A stretch of 41,718 nucleotides of DNA from Nonomuraea cypriaca (GTDB lineage Bacteria; Actinomycetota; Actinomycetes; Streptosporangiales; Streptosporangiaceae): the NCBI RefSeq assembly GCF_015645445.1, contig NZ_JADOGI010000084.1, positions 1-41,718 on the forward strand. Direction: 5' to 3'. Each line of letters begins with the position of its first letter. The stretch's first letter is position 1. Position numbers and translations under genes: made by a program. Of this stretch, positions 1-8,270 are shown piece after piece. A model generated the notes under the pieces. The model ran no database searches, had not been told where the DNA came from, and saw only the letters and a program-made list of their open reading frames with translations.

Positions 1-533
1 GTGCCGGGGCGGGCGGACGGGTCGTCGACGCGGGCCCTCAGGGGCTTCAGCAGGGCCTCGACCGACTCGGTGAGCTGCGCGAACTCCTCAGGGGTGGCGT
101 ACAGGTACGTGTTACTCACCCCGCCGGCGCCCTTCCACGCGGCGGGCTCATCGGCGCGCCGTTGCCGCCATTCGACGAGCCTGGCCAGCGCCCGCTCGAC
201 GATGACCTGCTCCAGCAGGCCGCGAGCGGCCACCTGGTCCGGGCGCGTCCCTTCGTCCCACTCCTGGGTGCTCTCGGTCACCTTCCAGGGCCGCTCGCGC
301 TCGTCCTTGGCCTCGGCCTGCTCCACGAAGCCGTACTTGGCGAGCTGCCGGAGATGGTACGAGGCCAGCGCCTGGCTGACCCCCACCTCGCGCGCGGCGT
401 CGGCGGCGGTCAGCGTGCCCGCGCGCAGCAGCGACTCGTGCAGCGCCAGCCGCACGGGATGCGCGAAGGCCCGCATCGCCGCCGGATCGTCGAGCAGCCG
501 TCGCGGGCGCCTTCCCGAAGATTCCCAGGACAT
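1..533 (-). CDS. ArsR-type winged-helix transcriptional regulator (3' end cut by window edge)
   Basis: About 177 codons are visible; the C-terminus lies beyond position 1. The reverse strand reads as a winged-helix regulator: residues about 15-85 hold ADPAAMRAFAHPVRLALHE-like helix 1 (seen as DPAAMRAFAHPVRLALHESL), then TLTAADAAREVGVSQALASY (recognition helix) and HLRQLAKYGFVEQA, the usual ArsR/HTH_20 pattern. No metal-binding Cys motif is visible in the helix, so it is probably not a metal sensor. The remainder (WKVTESTQEWDE onward) resembles the long C-terminal part of ArsR proteins that regulate transporters. The ATG at 533 is preferred over the in-frame ATG at 545 because a TTGACA/CATGAT promoter would start the RNA exactly at 533. 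It is divergent from the TetR gene. Family assignment is firm; target genes are unknown. Confidence 0.85.
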   Translation of the reverse strand, partial: MSWESSGRRPRRLLDDPAAMRAFAHPVRLALHESLLRAGTLTAADAAREVGVSQALASYHLRQLAKYGFVEQAEAKDERERPWKVTESTQEWDEGTRPDQVAARGLLEQVIVERALARLVEWRQRRADEPAAWKGAGGVSNTYLYATPEEFAQLTESVEALLKPLRARVDDPSARPG

Positions 534-540
534 GCTGTGA

Positions 541-569
541 ATCATGGGGAGCACCGCCCGATATGTCAA
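541..569 (-). promoter_or_regulatory. Promoter of the ArsR gene, predicted leaderless
   Basis: On the minus strand a perfect -35 TTGACA (564-569) is followed by a 17-bp spacer and a -10 CATGAT (541-546). The expected RNA start, 7 bp downstream, falls on the A of the ATG at 533, so the mRNA would be leaderless. No Shine-Dalgarno sequence precedes either possible start, which fits. Confidence 0.55.
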
Positions 570-571
570 GG

Positions 572-584
572 ATTCCTTTGGAAT
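572..584. promoter_or_regulatory. Dyad between divergent ArsR and TetR genes (operator candidate)
   Basis: ATTCC-TTT-GGAAT is a perfect 5-bp inverted repeat located just upstream of the ArsR -35 box and 48 bp before the TetR ATG. It could bind either regulator; this is inference from position and symmetry only. Confidence 0.35.
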
Positions 585-631
585 ATGACGGGCGTCAGGG
601 AGGCTCGAGCGTCCGGGCCTACCATGAACGC

Positions 632-1240
632 ATGCCCCGAATCTCCGCCGCCACCATCGGCGAGCATCGTGCCCAGACGCGCGATCGCATTCTGCAGGCC
701 GTCTCACGGCTGTCGCGGGTGCACGGCATCGACGCCATCTCGATGACCGACGTGGCAGGCGAGGCGGGCATCACCCGTACGGTGCTCTACAACTACTTTC
801 CGGACAAGGCCGCCCTGCTGCTCGCCTTCACCGAGCGGGTGACCCACTACTTCATCGACAGCTACGAGCGGGAGCTGCCCGCCGGCGCCTCGCCCGCCGA
901 CCGGTTGCGGGCCTTCGTACGGTTGCAGCTCGCGGGCCTGCTCGCGCATCCCCACCCGGGCGCCGCCGACCTCACCGCCTCCCTCGGGCCCGACGCCTAC
1001 CAGCAGCTCGCCGAGCACGTCGCGCCCATGCAGCGGGTCCTGGTGGAGATCCTCGAAGGCGGCATCGAGTCCGGGGACTTCCGGGTGATCGACGTCGACG
1101 CCACGGCCCGGATGATTCTGGCCGTCATCGGGGCCGAGCGGGTCCCGTTGATCAGCGGCGACGTGACCGTGGAGCGGGCCGCGGCGCTGGTGTCCGAGTT
1201 CGTGCTGCGGGCCCTCGGCACCGCCGGGGCCGGCGCATGA
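632..1240 (+). CDS. TetR-family transcriptional regulator
   Basis: 202 residues. Residues about 15-63 form the TetR N-terminal helix-turn-helix (RDRILQAVSRLSRVHGIDAI, then ISMTDVAGEAGITRTVLYNY, then FPDKAALLLAF). The C-terminal half is the variable all-helical ligand and dimer domain. The ATG at 632 is chosen over an upstream ATG (563) because conserved TetR sequence begins soon after it; TACCAT at 620-625 is positioned as a -10 box that would give a leaderless transcript. Its stop overlaps the next gene's ATG (ATGA at 1237-1240), so it is co-translated with a DHA2 efflux pump. The usual role in this arrangement is a drug-responsive repressor of the pump and itself; the ligand is unknown. Confidence 0.88.
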   Translation: MPRISAATIGEHRAQTRDRILQAVSRLSRVHGIDAISMTDVAGEAGITRTVLYNYFPDKAALLLAFTERVTHYFIDSYERELPAGASPADRLRAFVRLQLAGLLAHPHPGAADLTASLGPDAYQQLAEHVAPMQRVLVEILEGGIESGDFRVIDVDATARMILAVIGAERVPLISGDVTVERAAALVSEFVLRALGTAGAGA

Positions 1241-2649
1241 CGCAGGGGCCGGGAGAGCTCCAGGCCGACACCCACCTCCGGCTCAAGTCCGCCCGCGGCC
1301 GGTGGGTCCTGGTGGCGACCGTGCTGGGGTCCGGGATCGCGCTGCTGGACAGCACCGTGGTCAACGTCGCGCTGCCGTTCATCGGCAGGCAGCTCGACGC
1401 GGACATGGCGGGGCTGCAGTGGACGATCAACGCGTACACGCTCACGCTGGCCGGCCTGATCCTTCTCGGCGGCTCGCTGGGCGACCGCTACGGCCGGCGC
1501 AACGTCTTCCTCATCGGCATCCTCTGGTTCGCCGTCGCGTCGGCCCTGTGCGGGCTGTCGCCGAACATCGAGTTCCTGATCGGGGCGCGGGCGCTGCAGG
1601 GCATCGGCGGCGCGTTGCTGACGCCGGGGTCGCTGGCGATCATCCAGGCGTCGTTCGTCCGGCACGACCGGCCTCGGGCGGTCGGTGCGTGGTCGGGGCT
1701 CGGCGGGGTGGCCAGCGCCATCGGGCCGCTGCTGGGCGGCTGGCTGGTGCAGACCGCCGGCTGGCGGTGGGCGTTCCTGATCAATCTGCCGGTCGCGCTG
1801 GTCATCCTGTTCATCACGCTGCGGCACGTGCCGGAGAGCAAGGACGAGGAGGCGGCCGGGCGGTTCGACGTGCTCGGGGCGGTGCTGGCGGCGCTGGCGC
1901 TGGCCGGGATCACGTACGGACTGATCGAGAAGGGGGCGCCCCTCCTGCTGGTCACGGGGCTGCTGCTGGGGGCGGCGTTCGTGGTGACGCAGATCCGCAG
2001 GTCCCCTGACGCGCTGGTGCCGGTGGAGATCTTCCGCGACCGGGTCTTCACGGCCGTGAACGTGGTGACGCTGATCATGTACGCGGCCATGGGCGTGGTG
2101 TTCTTCCTGCTGGTCGTGCAGCTCCAGGTGGTGTCCGGTTTCTCGCCCATCGCGGCGGGCCTGGCGATGCTGCCCACGACGATCCTCATGATGCTGCTGT
2201 CGGCCCAGGCCGGGGAGGTGGCCAAGCGCTTCGGCCCGCGCTGGCCGATGACGTTCGGGATCCTGGTGGCCGGCGTCGGCTTCCTCTGGATGAGCACGAT
2301 CAGCTTCGGCGCGTCCTACCCGCTGCAGGTGCTCCCGGCGGTGACGGTCTTCGGGCTGGGCCTGTCGGGCGCCGTCGCGCCGCTGACCGCGACCGTGCTG
2401 GCCACGGCCGAGGAACGGCACGCGGGCACCGCCAGCGGCGTCAACAACGCCGTGGCGCGCACCGGCAGCCTCCTGGCCGTGGCCGCGGTTCCGCCGCTGG
2501 TCGGGCTGGTGGGCGATGCGTTCCAGAATCCGCCGGTGTTCGACGCCGGGTTCAGGATGGCGATGCTGATCAGCGCCGGGATGATGGTGGTGTCGGCGCT
2601 GATCACGTTCTTCACCATCAGGACCAACGTGCTGGCGGCCGAGGATTAA
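1237..2649 (+). CDS. DHA2-family (EmrB/QacA-type) MFS multidrug exporter
   Basis: 470 residues, about 14 predicted membrane helices, a proton-drug antiporter of the cytoplasmic membrane. Residue 38 starts DSTVVNVALPFI, the DHA2 motif D1; residues 78-88 GGSLGDRYGRR form MFS motif A. A motif-C-like stretch (WSGLGGVASAIGPLLGGWLV) sits near residue 150. Length matches the family. It overlaps the TetR regulator by 4 bp, so the pair is a typical self-regulated resistance operon. The 3' end overlaps the convergent P450 stop codon by 3 bp, leaving no room for a conventional terminator. Substrate cannot be inferred. Confidence 0.93.
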   Translation: MTQGPGELQADTHLRLKSARGRWVLVATVLGSGIALLDSTVVNVALPFIGRQLDADMAGLQWTINAYTLTLAGLILLGGSLGDRYGRRNVFLIGILWFAVASALCGLSPNIEFLIGARALQGIGGALLTPGSLAIIQASFVRHDRPRAVGAWSGLGGVASAIGPLLGGWLVQTAGWRWAFLINLPVALVILFITLRHVPESKDEEAAGRFDVLGAVLAALALAGITYGLIEKGAPLLLVTGLLLGAAFVVTQIRRSPDALVPVEIFRDRVFTAVNVVTLIMYAAMGVVFFLLVVQLQVVSGFSPIAAGLAMLPTTILMMLLSAQAGEVAKRFGPRWPMTFGILVAGVGFLWMSTISFGASYPLQVLPAVTVFGLGLSGAVAPLTATVLATAEERHAGTASGVNNAVARTGSLLAVAAVPPLVGLVGDAFQNPPVFDAGFRMAMLISAGMMVVSALITFFTIRTNVLAAED

Positions 2650-3875
2650 CAGGTGAACGGCTGACTGCGGACGCTGTTGTCGAAGTTGGACAGCAGCAGC
2701 TCCGGCTCGCCGACCGAGCGGATGTCCGGCAGCCTGGTCAGCAGCGCGCGGAACATCGTCCGCATCTCCTGCCTGGCCAGGTTGGCGCCGAGGCAGAAGT
2801 GCGGGCCAGGGCCGCCGAAGCCGACGTGCGGCTTGGTGTCGCGGGTGATGTCGAACGTGTCCGCGTGCGGGAACACCGATTCGTCCCGGTTGGCCGAGCC
2901 GTAGAAGAGCACCACCTTGTCGCCCTGCTTCAGCTCCAGGCCGCGCAGCGAGCAGTCCTGCGTCACCGTGCGCCTGAACTGCATGATGGGTGAGACGTAG
3001 CGGACCATCTCCTCGATCGCCCCGTTGATGTGCGTGTCGAAGTCGCTCATCAGCAGCTCGCGCTGGGCCGGGTTGTCGGTGAGGAGCTTGATGCCGTGGG
3101 CCATCGTGTTGCGGGCCGTCTCGTTGCCGGCGACCAGCAGCAGCGCGAAGAACGAGCCGAGCTCCCTGTCGGTGAGCTTCTCGCCGTCCGGGTTGGCGTT
3201 GACCAGCAGCGAGACCAGGTCGCTCCCGGGATCGGCGACGCGCTCGTGGCCGAGCTTGATGACCATGCGCTGCAGCGCCAGCAGGGCCAGCATGTTCTGG
3301 CCGGCCATCTGCACGCTGCGCGCCAGGCTGGGGCGCAGGCCGGTGTAGGCGGTGGAGACGTCGACGTGCTCGTGGACCCTCTCCCGCAGGTCGTGCGGGA
3401 TGTCGAGCATGTCGCAGATGACGTGGATGGGCAGCCGGGCGGCCACCTGCGCGACGAAGTCCTTCGGGCCGTCCCTGACGACGTCGTCCACGATGCGGGC
3501 GCAGGCCGCCTCGATGTCGCCCTGGAGATTGGCCAGCATGCGGGGGCTGAACGAGCGGGTGACGATCCTGCGCAGGCGGGCGTGGCGCGGGTCGTCCATG
3601 TTGACCATCGACTCGCCGAACACCTGCTTCACCCAGCCGGGCGGCTCCGGGTTGGTCACGGCGGGCTCGCTGGAGAACAGCTTGGCGTTGCGGCTGGCCT
3701 CGACCACGTCCGCGTGGCGTACGAGGGCGTAGAAGCCCTTGCCTGAGCGCAGCAGCGGCACTTTCTTCTCCGGGAAGAACACCGGGTGCTCCAGTTGCCG
3801 GAGCCGCGCGAACGCCTCATTACGCTCTTTGGGGGGTTTGCGCCAGAAGTCCAGATCGGCGAGATCGATGTCCAC
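2646..3875 (-). CDS. Cytochrome P450
   Basis: 409 residues from a GTG start (AGGAT lies upstream on the minus strand; family alignment begins at VDIDLADLDFW). Soluble bacterial class I P450. I-helix oxygen-activating AGNET at 249-253; K-helix ExxR as EMVR at 289-292; heme-ligand Cys361 in GFGGPGPHFCLGANLAR. The heme loop has Phe eight rather than seven residues before Cys (F-G-G-x-G-x-H-x-C), a pattern I associate with the CYP124/125-like lipid and steroid hydroxylases of actinobacteria. MDDPRHARLRRIV matches the conserved C-helix region. No ferredoxin or reductase gene is adjacent. Lipid or steroid oxidation is a guess from the motif; P450 identity is secure. Confidence 0.92.
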   Translation of the reverse strand: MDIDLADLDFWRKPPKERNEAFARLRQLEHPVFFPEKKVPLLRSGKGFYALVRHADVVEASRNAKLFSSEPAVTNPEPPGWVKQVFGESMVNMDDPRHARLRRIVTRSFSPRMLANLQGDIEAACARIVDDVVRDGPKDFVAQVAARLPIHVICDMLDIPHDLRERVHEHVDVSTAYTGLRPSLARSVQMAGQNMLALLALQRMVIKLGHERVADPGSDLVSLLVNANPDGEKLTDRELGSFFALLLVAGNETARNTMAHGIKLLTDNPAQRELLMSDFDTHINGAIEEMVRYVSPIMQFRRTVTQDCSLRGLELKQGDKVVLFYGSANRDESVFPHADTFDITRDTKPHVGFGGPGPHFCLGANLARQEMRTMFRALLTRLPDIRSVGEPELLLSNFDNSVRSQPFTC

Positions 3876-4023
3876 CGCACTATCCTGGCACGTTCCCGCT
3901 CCTCCGCGGGCAGCCCGGACGGCGCGCTCATCCGTCCGCCGGAGGCCGATGTGCATTCGACCCTCCTGGCCCGTTCTCGTGCCGTTCAGGCCTGGTTCGA
4001 CCTGCCCGGTCATTACTTCCGGT

Positions 4024-5403
4024 ATGAAGGTTCTGCTCGCCGCCTGCCTGGTTCTTCCCCTGACTTCCGGTACGGCCCCCGCCCTGGCCCGCTCGTGCGG
4101 CGGGCACCCGCTCGACTTCGACGGCGACGGCCGCCCGGACCTGGCCGTGGCCGCGCCCTACGACGACTCCAGGGCCGGCTCGGTGACCGTGCTGTACGGG
4201 TCGGGCAGGCAGGTGAAGCTCACCCAGGACGGCGCGGAGCCCGGTGACTCGTTCGGGTCGGCCCTGGCCGTGGGCGACTTCAACGGGGACAGGTGCGCCG
4301 ACCTGGCCGTGGGGGTGTCGGAGGAGTTCGCCGGGGAGCGGGTGCCCGGGGGCGACGGGAACGGGGTCGTACAGATCTTCGACGGGTCGCCGGATGGGCT
4401 GGTCGCCGGGAGGGAGCTGGCTCTGGCCAAGCCGTCGAGCGACCGGTTCGGGGCGTCGCTGGCGGCGGGCGACCTCGACGGGGACGGGCGGGACGAGCTG
4501 GTCGTGGGCGCGCCCAGTCACCGGTCGGGCGGGTCACTGACGGTCTACTGGATGAAGGGGCGTGAGCCCGTCCAGATCACGCAGAAGACGCCGTGGGTGC
4601 GGCAGGCCGCGCAGGTGACCGACCAGTGGGGGGCGGCGCTGGCCACCGGGGACTTCGACGGCGACGGGCGGGACGAACTGGTCGCCGGGGCGCCCGCCGA
4701 CAGCGTACGGGCGGACGGGCAGGGCTCGGTCACCGTGATCGACGTACGGGAGCGGCGGGCACGGCAGCTCACGCAGAGCAGCCCCGGCATCCACGGCGCG
4801 GCCGAGAAGTGGGACGGGTTCGGGGCGGCACTGGCCACCGGGGACTTCAACGGCGACGGCAAAGCCGACCTGGCCATCGGCGTCCCCGGCGAGGGCCTCA
4901 CCGCCAACCAGCGCGCCATGGACTACGGCGACGGCACCGTGGACGTCCTGTACGGATCGCGGAACGGCCTGCGGACCGACAGGACCGAGGCGTGGTCGCA
5001 GAACTCGCTCAAGGGCGTGCCGCGCTACTACGACCGGTTCGGCGCCTCGCTGGCGGCGGGCGACTTCAACGGCGACGGCAAGGCCGACCTGGCCGTCGGC
5101 GTGCCCGGCGAGAAGGCGGTCCAGGTGCTGGCGGGACGCGCGGCGGGCGGGCTGACGCGGGTGGGGAACCTGCTGGTCAAGGGAGAGGGCCGCGACTTCG
5201 GCGCCTCGGTGGCGGCGCTGCCCGCGCAGGGCGAGCGCTACCGGTCGCTGTCCGCGCGCCCCCCGGTGTACGGGCTCGTGGTGGCCTCACCCGACCAGGG
5301 CCTGGTCATGTACGCGCCCGGGCGCCGCGAGCCGGGCCTGCGGCTCGGCAAGGTACGCCGCCTCGGCAAGGGCTCCGGCCTGTACGGCTACGCCCTCGGC
5401 TGA
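4024..5403 (+). CDS. Secreted FG-GAP repeat (integrin alpha-like beta-propeller) protein
   Basis: 459 residues. An N-terminal signal peptide (MKVLLAACLVLPLTSGTAPA, likely signal peptidase I cleavage near residue 22 after ALA) is followed by six DxDGDG/DFNGD calcium-binding loops at about residues 31, 85, 150, 210, 274 and 347, each followed by xDLxV and then G-(V/A)-P. The roughly 60-residue spacing is that of FG-GAP blades, so a calcium-stabilised seven-bladed propeller is expected. No catalytic motif or cell-wall anchor is seen, so it is probably an extracellular binding protein. The ATG at 4024 is chosen because it begins the signal peptide; an in-frame extension upstream is non-coding in character. 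Function unknown. Confidence 0.85.
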   Translation: MKVLLAACLVLPLTSGTAPALARSCGGHPLDFDGDGRPDLAVAAPYDDSRAGSVTVLYGSGRQVKLTQDGAEPGDSFGSALAVGDFNGDRCADLAVGVSEEFAGERVPGGDGNGVVQIFDGSPDGLVAGRELALAKPSSDRFGASLAAGDLDGDGRDELVVGAPSHRSGGSLTVYWMKGREPVQITQKTPWVRQAAQVTDQWGAALATGDFDGDGRDELVAGAPADSVRADGQGSVTVIDVRERRARQLTQSSPGIHGAAEKWDGFGAALATGDFNGDGKADLAIGVPGEGLTANQRAMDYGDGTVDVLYGSRNGLRTDRTEAWSQNSLKGVPRYYDRFGASLAAGDFNGDGKADLAVGVPGEKAVQVLAGRAAGGLTRVGNLLVKGEGRDFGASVAALPAQGERYRSLSARPPVYGLVVASPDQGLVMYAPGRREPGLRLGKVRRLGKGSGLYGYALG

Positions 5404-5416
5404 GCCACTGCGGCAG

Positions 5417-5469
5417 GCACCCCAACCCGACCGGCACCCCGAACCCGGCCGGCACCCTCAACCCGACCG
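5417..5469. repeat. Three tandem 17/18-bp repeats in a convergent intergenic gap
   Basis: Units begin GCACCC and end AACCC(G)(A/G)CCG: 5417-5433 (17 bp), 5434-5451 (18 bp) and 5452-5469 (18 bp). They fill the short gap between the FG-GAP gene and the histidine kinase stop codon. No clear hairpin terminator is present in this gap. Confidence 0.7.
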
Positions 5470-5475
5470 GCGCGT

Positions 5476-6993
5476 TCACGCCGAAGGCTGTGCCACGGGG
5501 AGGATCACTCTGAACAGGGCGCCCTTGCCGGGATCTCCCTCGGCCATGACGATGCCGCCGTGTGCCTCCACCAGGGTCGCCGCGATCGACAACCCCAGCC
5601 CGGACCCACCCGCGCCGCGCGCGGGATCGGCTCGGTAGAACCGCTCGAACACCCGCTCCGCCACCTCCGCGGAGAACCCGGGCCCTTCGTCGGCCACCTC
5701 CACCACCGCCCGATCACCGTCCACGCCCACCCGTACCTGGAACGGCGTGCCCGGCGGGGTGTGCGTGAGGGCGTTCGTGACGAGGTTGTTCAGCACCTGC
5801 CCGAGCCGCGACTCGTCCCCCGTCACCACCACCTCGCCCTCCCCGCCGAACAGCCGCACCAGCTCGATGCACCGGTCGGGCGCCAGCGTCTGGGCGTCGA
5901 TCACGACGGTGGCCGCCAGGCTGAGCAGGTCCACGGGCCGCATCGCCAGCTCGCGGCGCTGGTCGAGCCTGGCCAGCAGCAGCATGTCCTCCACCAGCAG
6001 CCCCATGCGGGCGGCCTGCCCCTCGATGCGGCTCAGCAGCCGTACGGCCTCGCCCAGGTCCTTCTCCTCCCGCAGCCGGAACAGCTCCGCGAACCCCCTG
6101 ATCGAAGTCAGCGGCGTGCGCAGCTCGTGCGAGGCGTCGGCCATGAACCGGCGCATCAGCTCCTCCGACCGCCGGGCGGCCGTCGCAGATGCGCGGGCCG
6201 ACTCGGCCGCCGCCTCCCGCTCGCGCGCGGCCACCTCGATCTGGGCCAGCATGGCGTTGAGCGAGCGGCCGAGCTTGCCCACCTCGGTGGTGCCCGCCCA
6301 CAGCGGCACGCGACGCGACAGGTCGCCGCCCGCGATGTCCTTGGCCGTGCGCGCGATCTCGCCGAGCGGGCGCAGGCTGCGGCGTACCAGCCAGTAGCAG
6401 GCGAATCCGAGCACGACCAGCGTGCCACCCCCGCCGACGGCCACGATGAGGGCGAGCTGGGAGACCGTGGCGTCCATGTCGCCCAGGCTGACGGCGATCA
6501 CCCGCGTCTGGCCAGCGCGGACGGGCACGGCGACGACCCGCCAGTCAGGACCGTCCGCGGCGCGCGACTCGACGGTGAACGGCCGGCCCCTGAGCGCGCG
6601 GACGTCGGCCGCGGCCAGCCGGGGCAGCGCGGGGGTGTGCTCGTCCGTCGACTCGCTGAGCGTTCTGATCGTGGCGCCGCCCGGGTCCAGGAGCATCGAG
6701 TCGAACAGGCCGAAGAAGCGTTGCGGGCGCGCGCCCGGACGCGGCGGCTCCGCCGGCTGCGGCGCGTCCCTGAACGGCACGGTGGCCGCGTGGAGCTGAT
6801 GGTCCACCCGCTCGACGAGGTAGCCGCGCAGCAGGCGTACGGCGACCAGGCCGGTCAGCGTGATGGCGAGGGTGACCAGCAGCAGAGTGGCCGACACCAG
6901 CCGCAGCCAGAGCGGCGCCCTGGCGAGATGCTTGCGCACCGCGAGGCGCCCGACCGGCCGGATCCTCGCGAAACCCCGCGGCGACGGGCTCAT
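5476..6993 (-). CDS. Sensor histidine kinase of two-component system (last gene of efflux operon)
   Basis: 505 residues. TM helix about 31-56, extracytoplasmic sensor about 57-181, TM helix about 182-204, HAMP to about 255, HisKA with H-box ASHELRTPL (His289), then HATPase_c: N-box around Asn403/Asn407, G1 DEGPG (435-439), F-box FERFYRAD and G2 GGSGLGL (462-468). It autophosphorylates on His and passes phosphate to the regulator encoded just upstream. The ATG at 6993 overlaps the regulator's TGA by 4 bp; a longer reading frame upstream runs through the regulator gene in another frame and is rejected. The architecture resembles CutS/BaeS-like envelope-stress kinases, but the signal is unknown. 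Confidence 0.93.
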   Translation of the reverse strand: MSPSPRGFARIRPVGRLAVRKHLARAPLWLRLVSATLLLVTLAITLTGLVAVRLLRGYLVERVDHQLHAATVPFRDAPQPAEPPRPGARPQRFFGLFDSMLLDPGGATIRTLSESTDEHTPALPRLAAADVRALRGRPFTVESRAADGPDWRVVAVPVRAGQTRVIAVSLGDMDATVSQLALIVAVGGGGTLVVLGFACYWLVRRSLRPLGEIARTAKDIAGGDLSRRVPLWAGTTEVGKLGRSLNAMLAQIEVAAREREAAAESARASATAARRSEELMRRFMADASHELRTPLTSIRGFAELFRLREEKDLGEAVRLLSRIEGQAARMGLLVEDMLLLARLDQRRELAMRPVDLLSLAATVVIDAQTLAPDRCIELVRLFGGEGEVVVTGDESRLGQVLNNLVTNALTHTPPGTPFQVRVGVDGDRAVVEVADEGPGFSAEVAERVFERFYRADPARGAGGSGLGLSIAATLVEAHGGIVMAEGDPGKGALFRVILPVAQPSA

Positions 6994-7682
6994 TCGCGCG
7001 GGGCGCGCAGGATGTAGCCGACCCCGCGCAGCGTGTGCAGGTATTTGTCCTCGCCCGTGTCCACCTTGCGGCGCAGGTACGACACGTACGACTCGACCAG
7101 GCCGACGTCGGTGCGCCAGTCGCCGTTCCAGACGTTGTCGAGGATCTGCGTCTTCGACAGCACCCGGCCCACGTTGAGCATGAAGTAGCGCAGCAGCCTG
7201 AACTCCGTCGGCGACAACGCCACCGCGACGCCGTCCCGCCACACCTCGTGGCTCTCCTCGTCCAGCTCCAGGTCGGCCACCCGCAGCCGGTTCGGCGGCG
7301 GCACGCCGCGCCGGGTCCTGCGCAGCACGGCCCGGATCCTGGCGATGACCTCCTCCAGGCTGAACGGCTTGGTCACGTAGTCCTCGCCCAGGCCGAGCCC
7401 GGCGAGGCGCTCCTCCGGGGCGTCCTTGGCGGTCACGAACAGCACAGGGACCCGGCGGCCGCGGGACCGCAGCCTTCCCGCGACCGCCAGGCCGTCCAGG
7501 TCGGGCAGCATCACGTCGAGCATCACCAGATCCGGCGAGCTCTCCTCGGCCACCCGCAGCGCCTGCCTGCCGTCGGCGGCGGTCAGCACCTCGAACCCGG
7601 CCATGCGCAGGCTGGCCGAGAACAGCTCCCTGATGTTGGGTTCGTCGTCGACCACCAGCAACCTGGCCTCGGGTTCACTCAC
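6990..7682 (-). CDS. OmpR/PhoB-family response regulator
   Basis: 230 residues. Receiver domain: acidic pocket VDDEP (11-15), phosphoacceptor Asp56 in LVMLDVMLPDLDG, Thr84, and Lys105 in DYVTKPF. The C-terminal winged helix (about 130-228) contains LSPTEFRLLRYFMLNVGRVL and ends YLRRKVDTGEDKYLHTLRGVGY, the OmpR/PhoB signature. Its start overlaps the preceding gene by 4 bp and its stop overlaps the kinase start, so all are co-translated. The direct-repeat element at 11407-11435, with a half-site period of 11 bp, is a plausible autoregulatory binding site. DNA-binding partner sites elsewhere are not known. Confidence 0.95.
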   Translation of the reverse strand: MSEPEARLLVVDDEPNIRELFSASLRMAGFEVLTAADGRQALRVAEESSPDLVMLDVMLPDLDGLAVAGRLRSRGRRVPVLFVTAKDAPEERLAGLGLGEDYVTKPFSLEEVIARIRAVLRRTRRGVPPPNRLRVADLELDEESHEVWRDGVAVALSPTEFRLLRYFMLNVGRVLSKTQILDNVWNGDWRTDVGLVESYVSYLRRKVDTGEDKYLHTLRGVGYILRAPRE

Positions 7683-8257
7683 CGCGGTCCTCCTCCACCT
7701 GCGCTCTGCGTGATCGACGCGGCCGTCACCGCACCGTCGCCGCCCGGCCGGCCGCGTACCACGATCGTGGTGCCGGTCTCAAGGTCGGACACCTTACCGG
7801 GCTTGGAGATCCGCACGGTGGTCTGGTCGGTGGTGGTCACCGTGACGGTGGTGCCGTCCGTGGTCTTCACATAGATCTTGCCGTCCTCGACCTTCTCGAC
7901 GGTGCCCATGGTGCCGCCCGCCGCGCCCATCCGCCGCCCCGCCCCCGGCCGCTGGCCCTCGCCCGGCTGCTGGCCCTCTCCCGGCTGTTGACCTTCGCTC
8001 GGCTGCCCGGCCGCGCCTGGGCGGTCGTCCTGCTGTTGCCGGAACCCGCCGCCGCCCGCGAGGCGCTGCTGGGCCGCCGCCTGCGGCGTGTCCGGGGAGC
8101 CGAACAGATCGTCCGCCTGGATGCCGATGAGGATCCCCGCCACCAGCACGACGCCGGCGGCCAGCGCCCGCGTGAGCTTCGACGTGCTTTCCCGCGGCTG
8201 GACGGCGAGCTCCTCCCGCAGGTCATCGGGGTACGGGGAGGAGTCGAGCTGGGCCAT
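7679..8257 (-). CDS. Membrane-anchored protein with extracytoplasmic DUF5666-like beta domain
   Basis: 192 residues. A short cytoplasmic N-terminus precedes one TM helix (about 30-47, LAAGVVLVAGILIGIQ). A Gln/Gly/Pro-rich linker with (PGEGQQ) repeats covers about 62-112, then a small beta-rich domain (TMGTVEKVEDGKIYVKTTDG onward, about 116-182) of the DUF5666/OB-like type often seen in actinobacterial secreted proteins. It lies between the FtsX permease and the response regulator and overlaps the regulator by 4 bp, so it may act as a periplasm-side accessory or signal modulator for the transporter or kinase. That role is inference; the fold call is moderate. Confidence 0.72.
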   Translation of the reverse strand: MAQLDSSPYPDDLREELAVQPRESTSKLTRALAAGVVLVAGILIGIQADDLFGSPDTPQAAAQQRLAGGGGFRQQQDDRPGAAGQPSEGQQPGEGQQPGEGQRPGAGRRMGAAGGTMGTVEKVEDGKIYVKTTDGTTVTVTTTDQTTVRISKPGKVSDLETGTTIVVRGRPGGDGAVTAASITQSAGGGGPR

Positions 8258-8270
8258 GTACGATTTCTCC

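Noticed and set aside
997..2421. Long open reading frame (474 codons) opposite the MFS exporter
   Set aside because: Shadow of a high-GC gene; Arg/Gln/His-rich low-complexity translation, no ribosome site, exporter on the other strand is clear.
6994..7242. N-terminal extension of the histidine kinase frame
   Set aside because: It runs through the response regulator coding region in another frame; the ATG at 6993 with ATGA overlap is supported.
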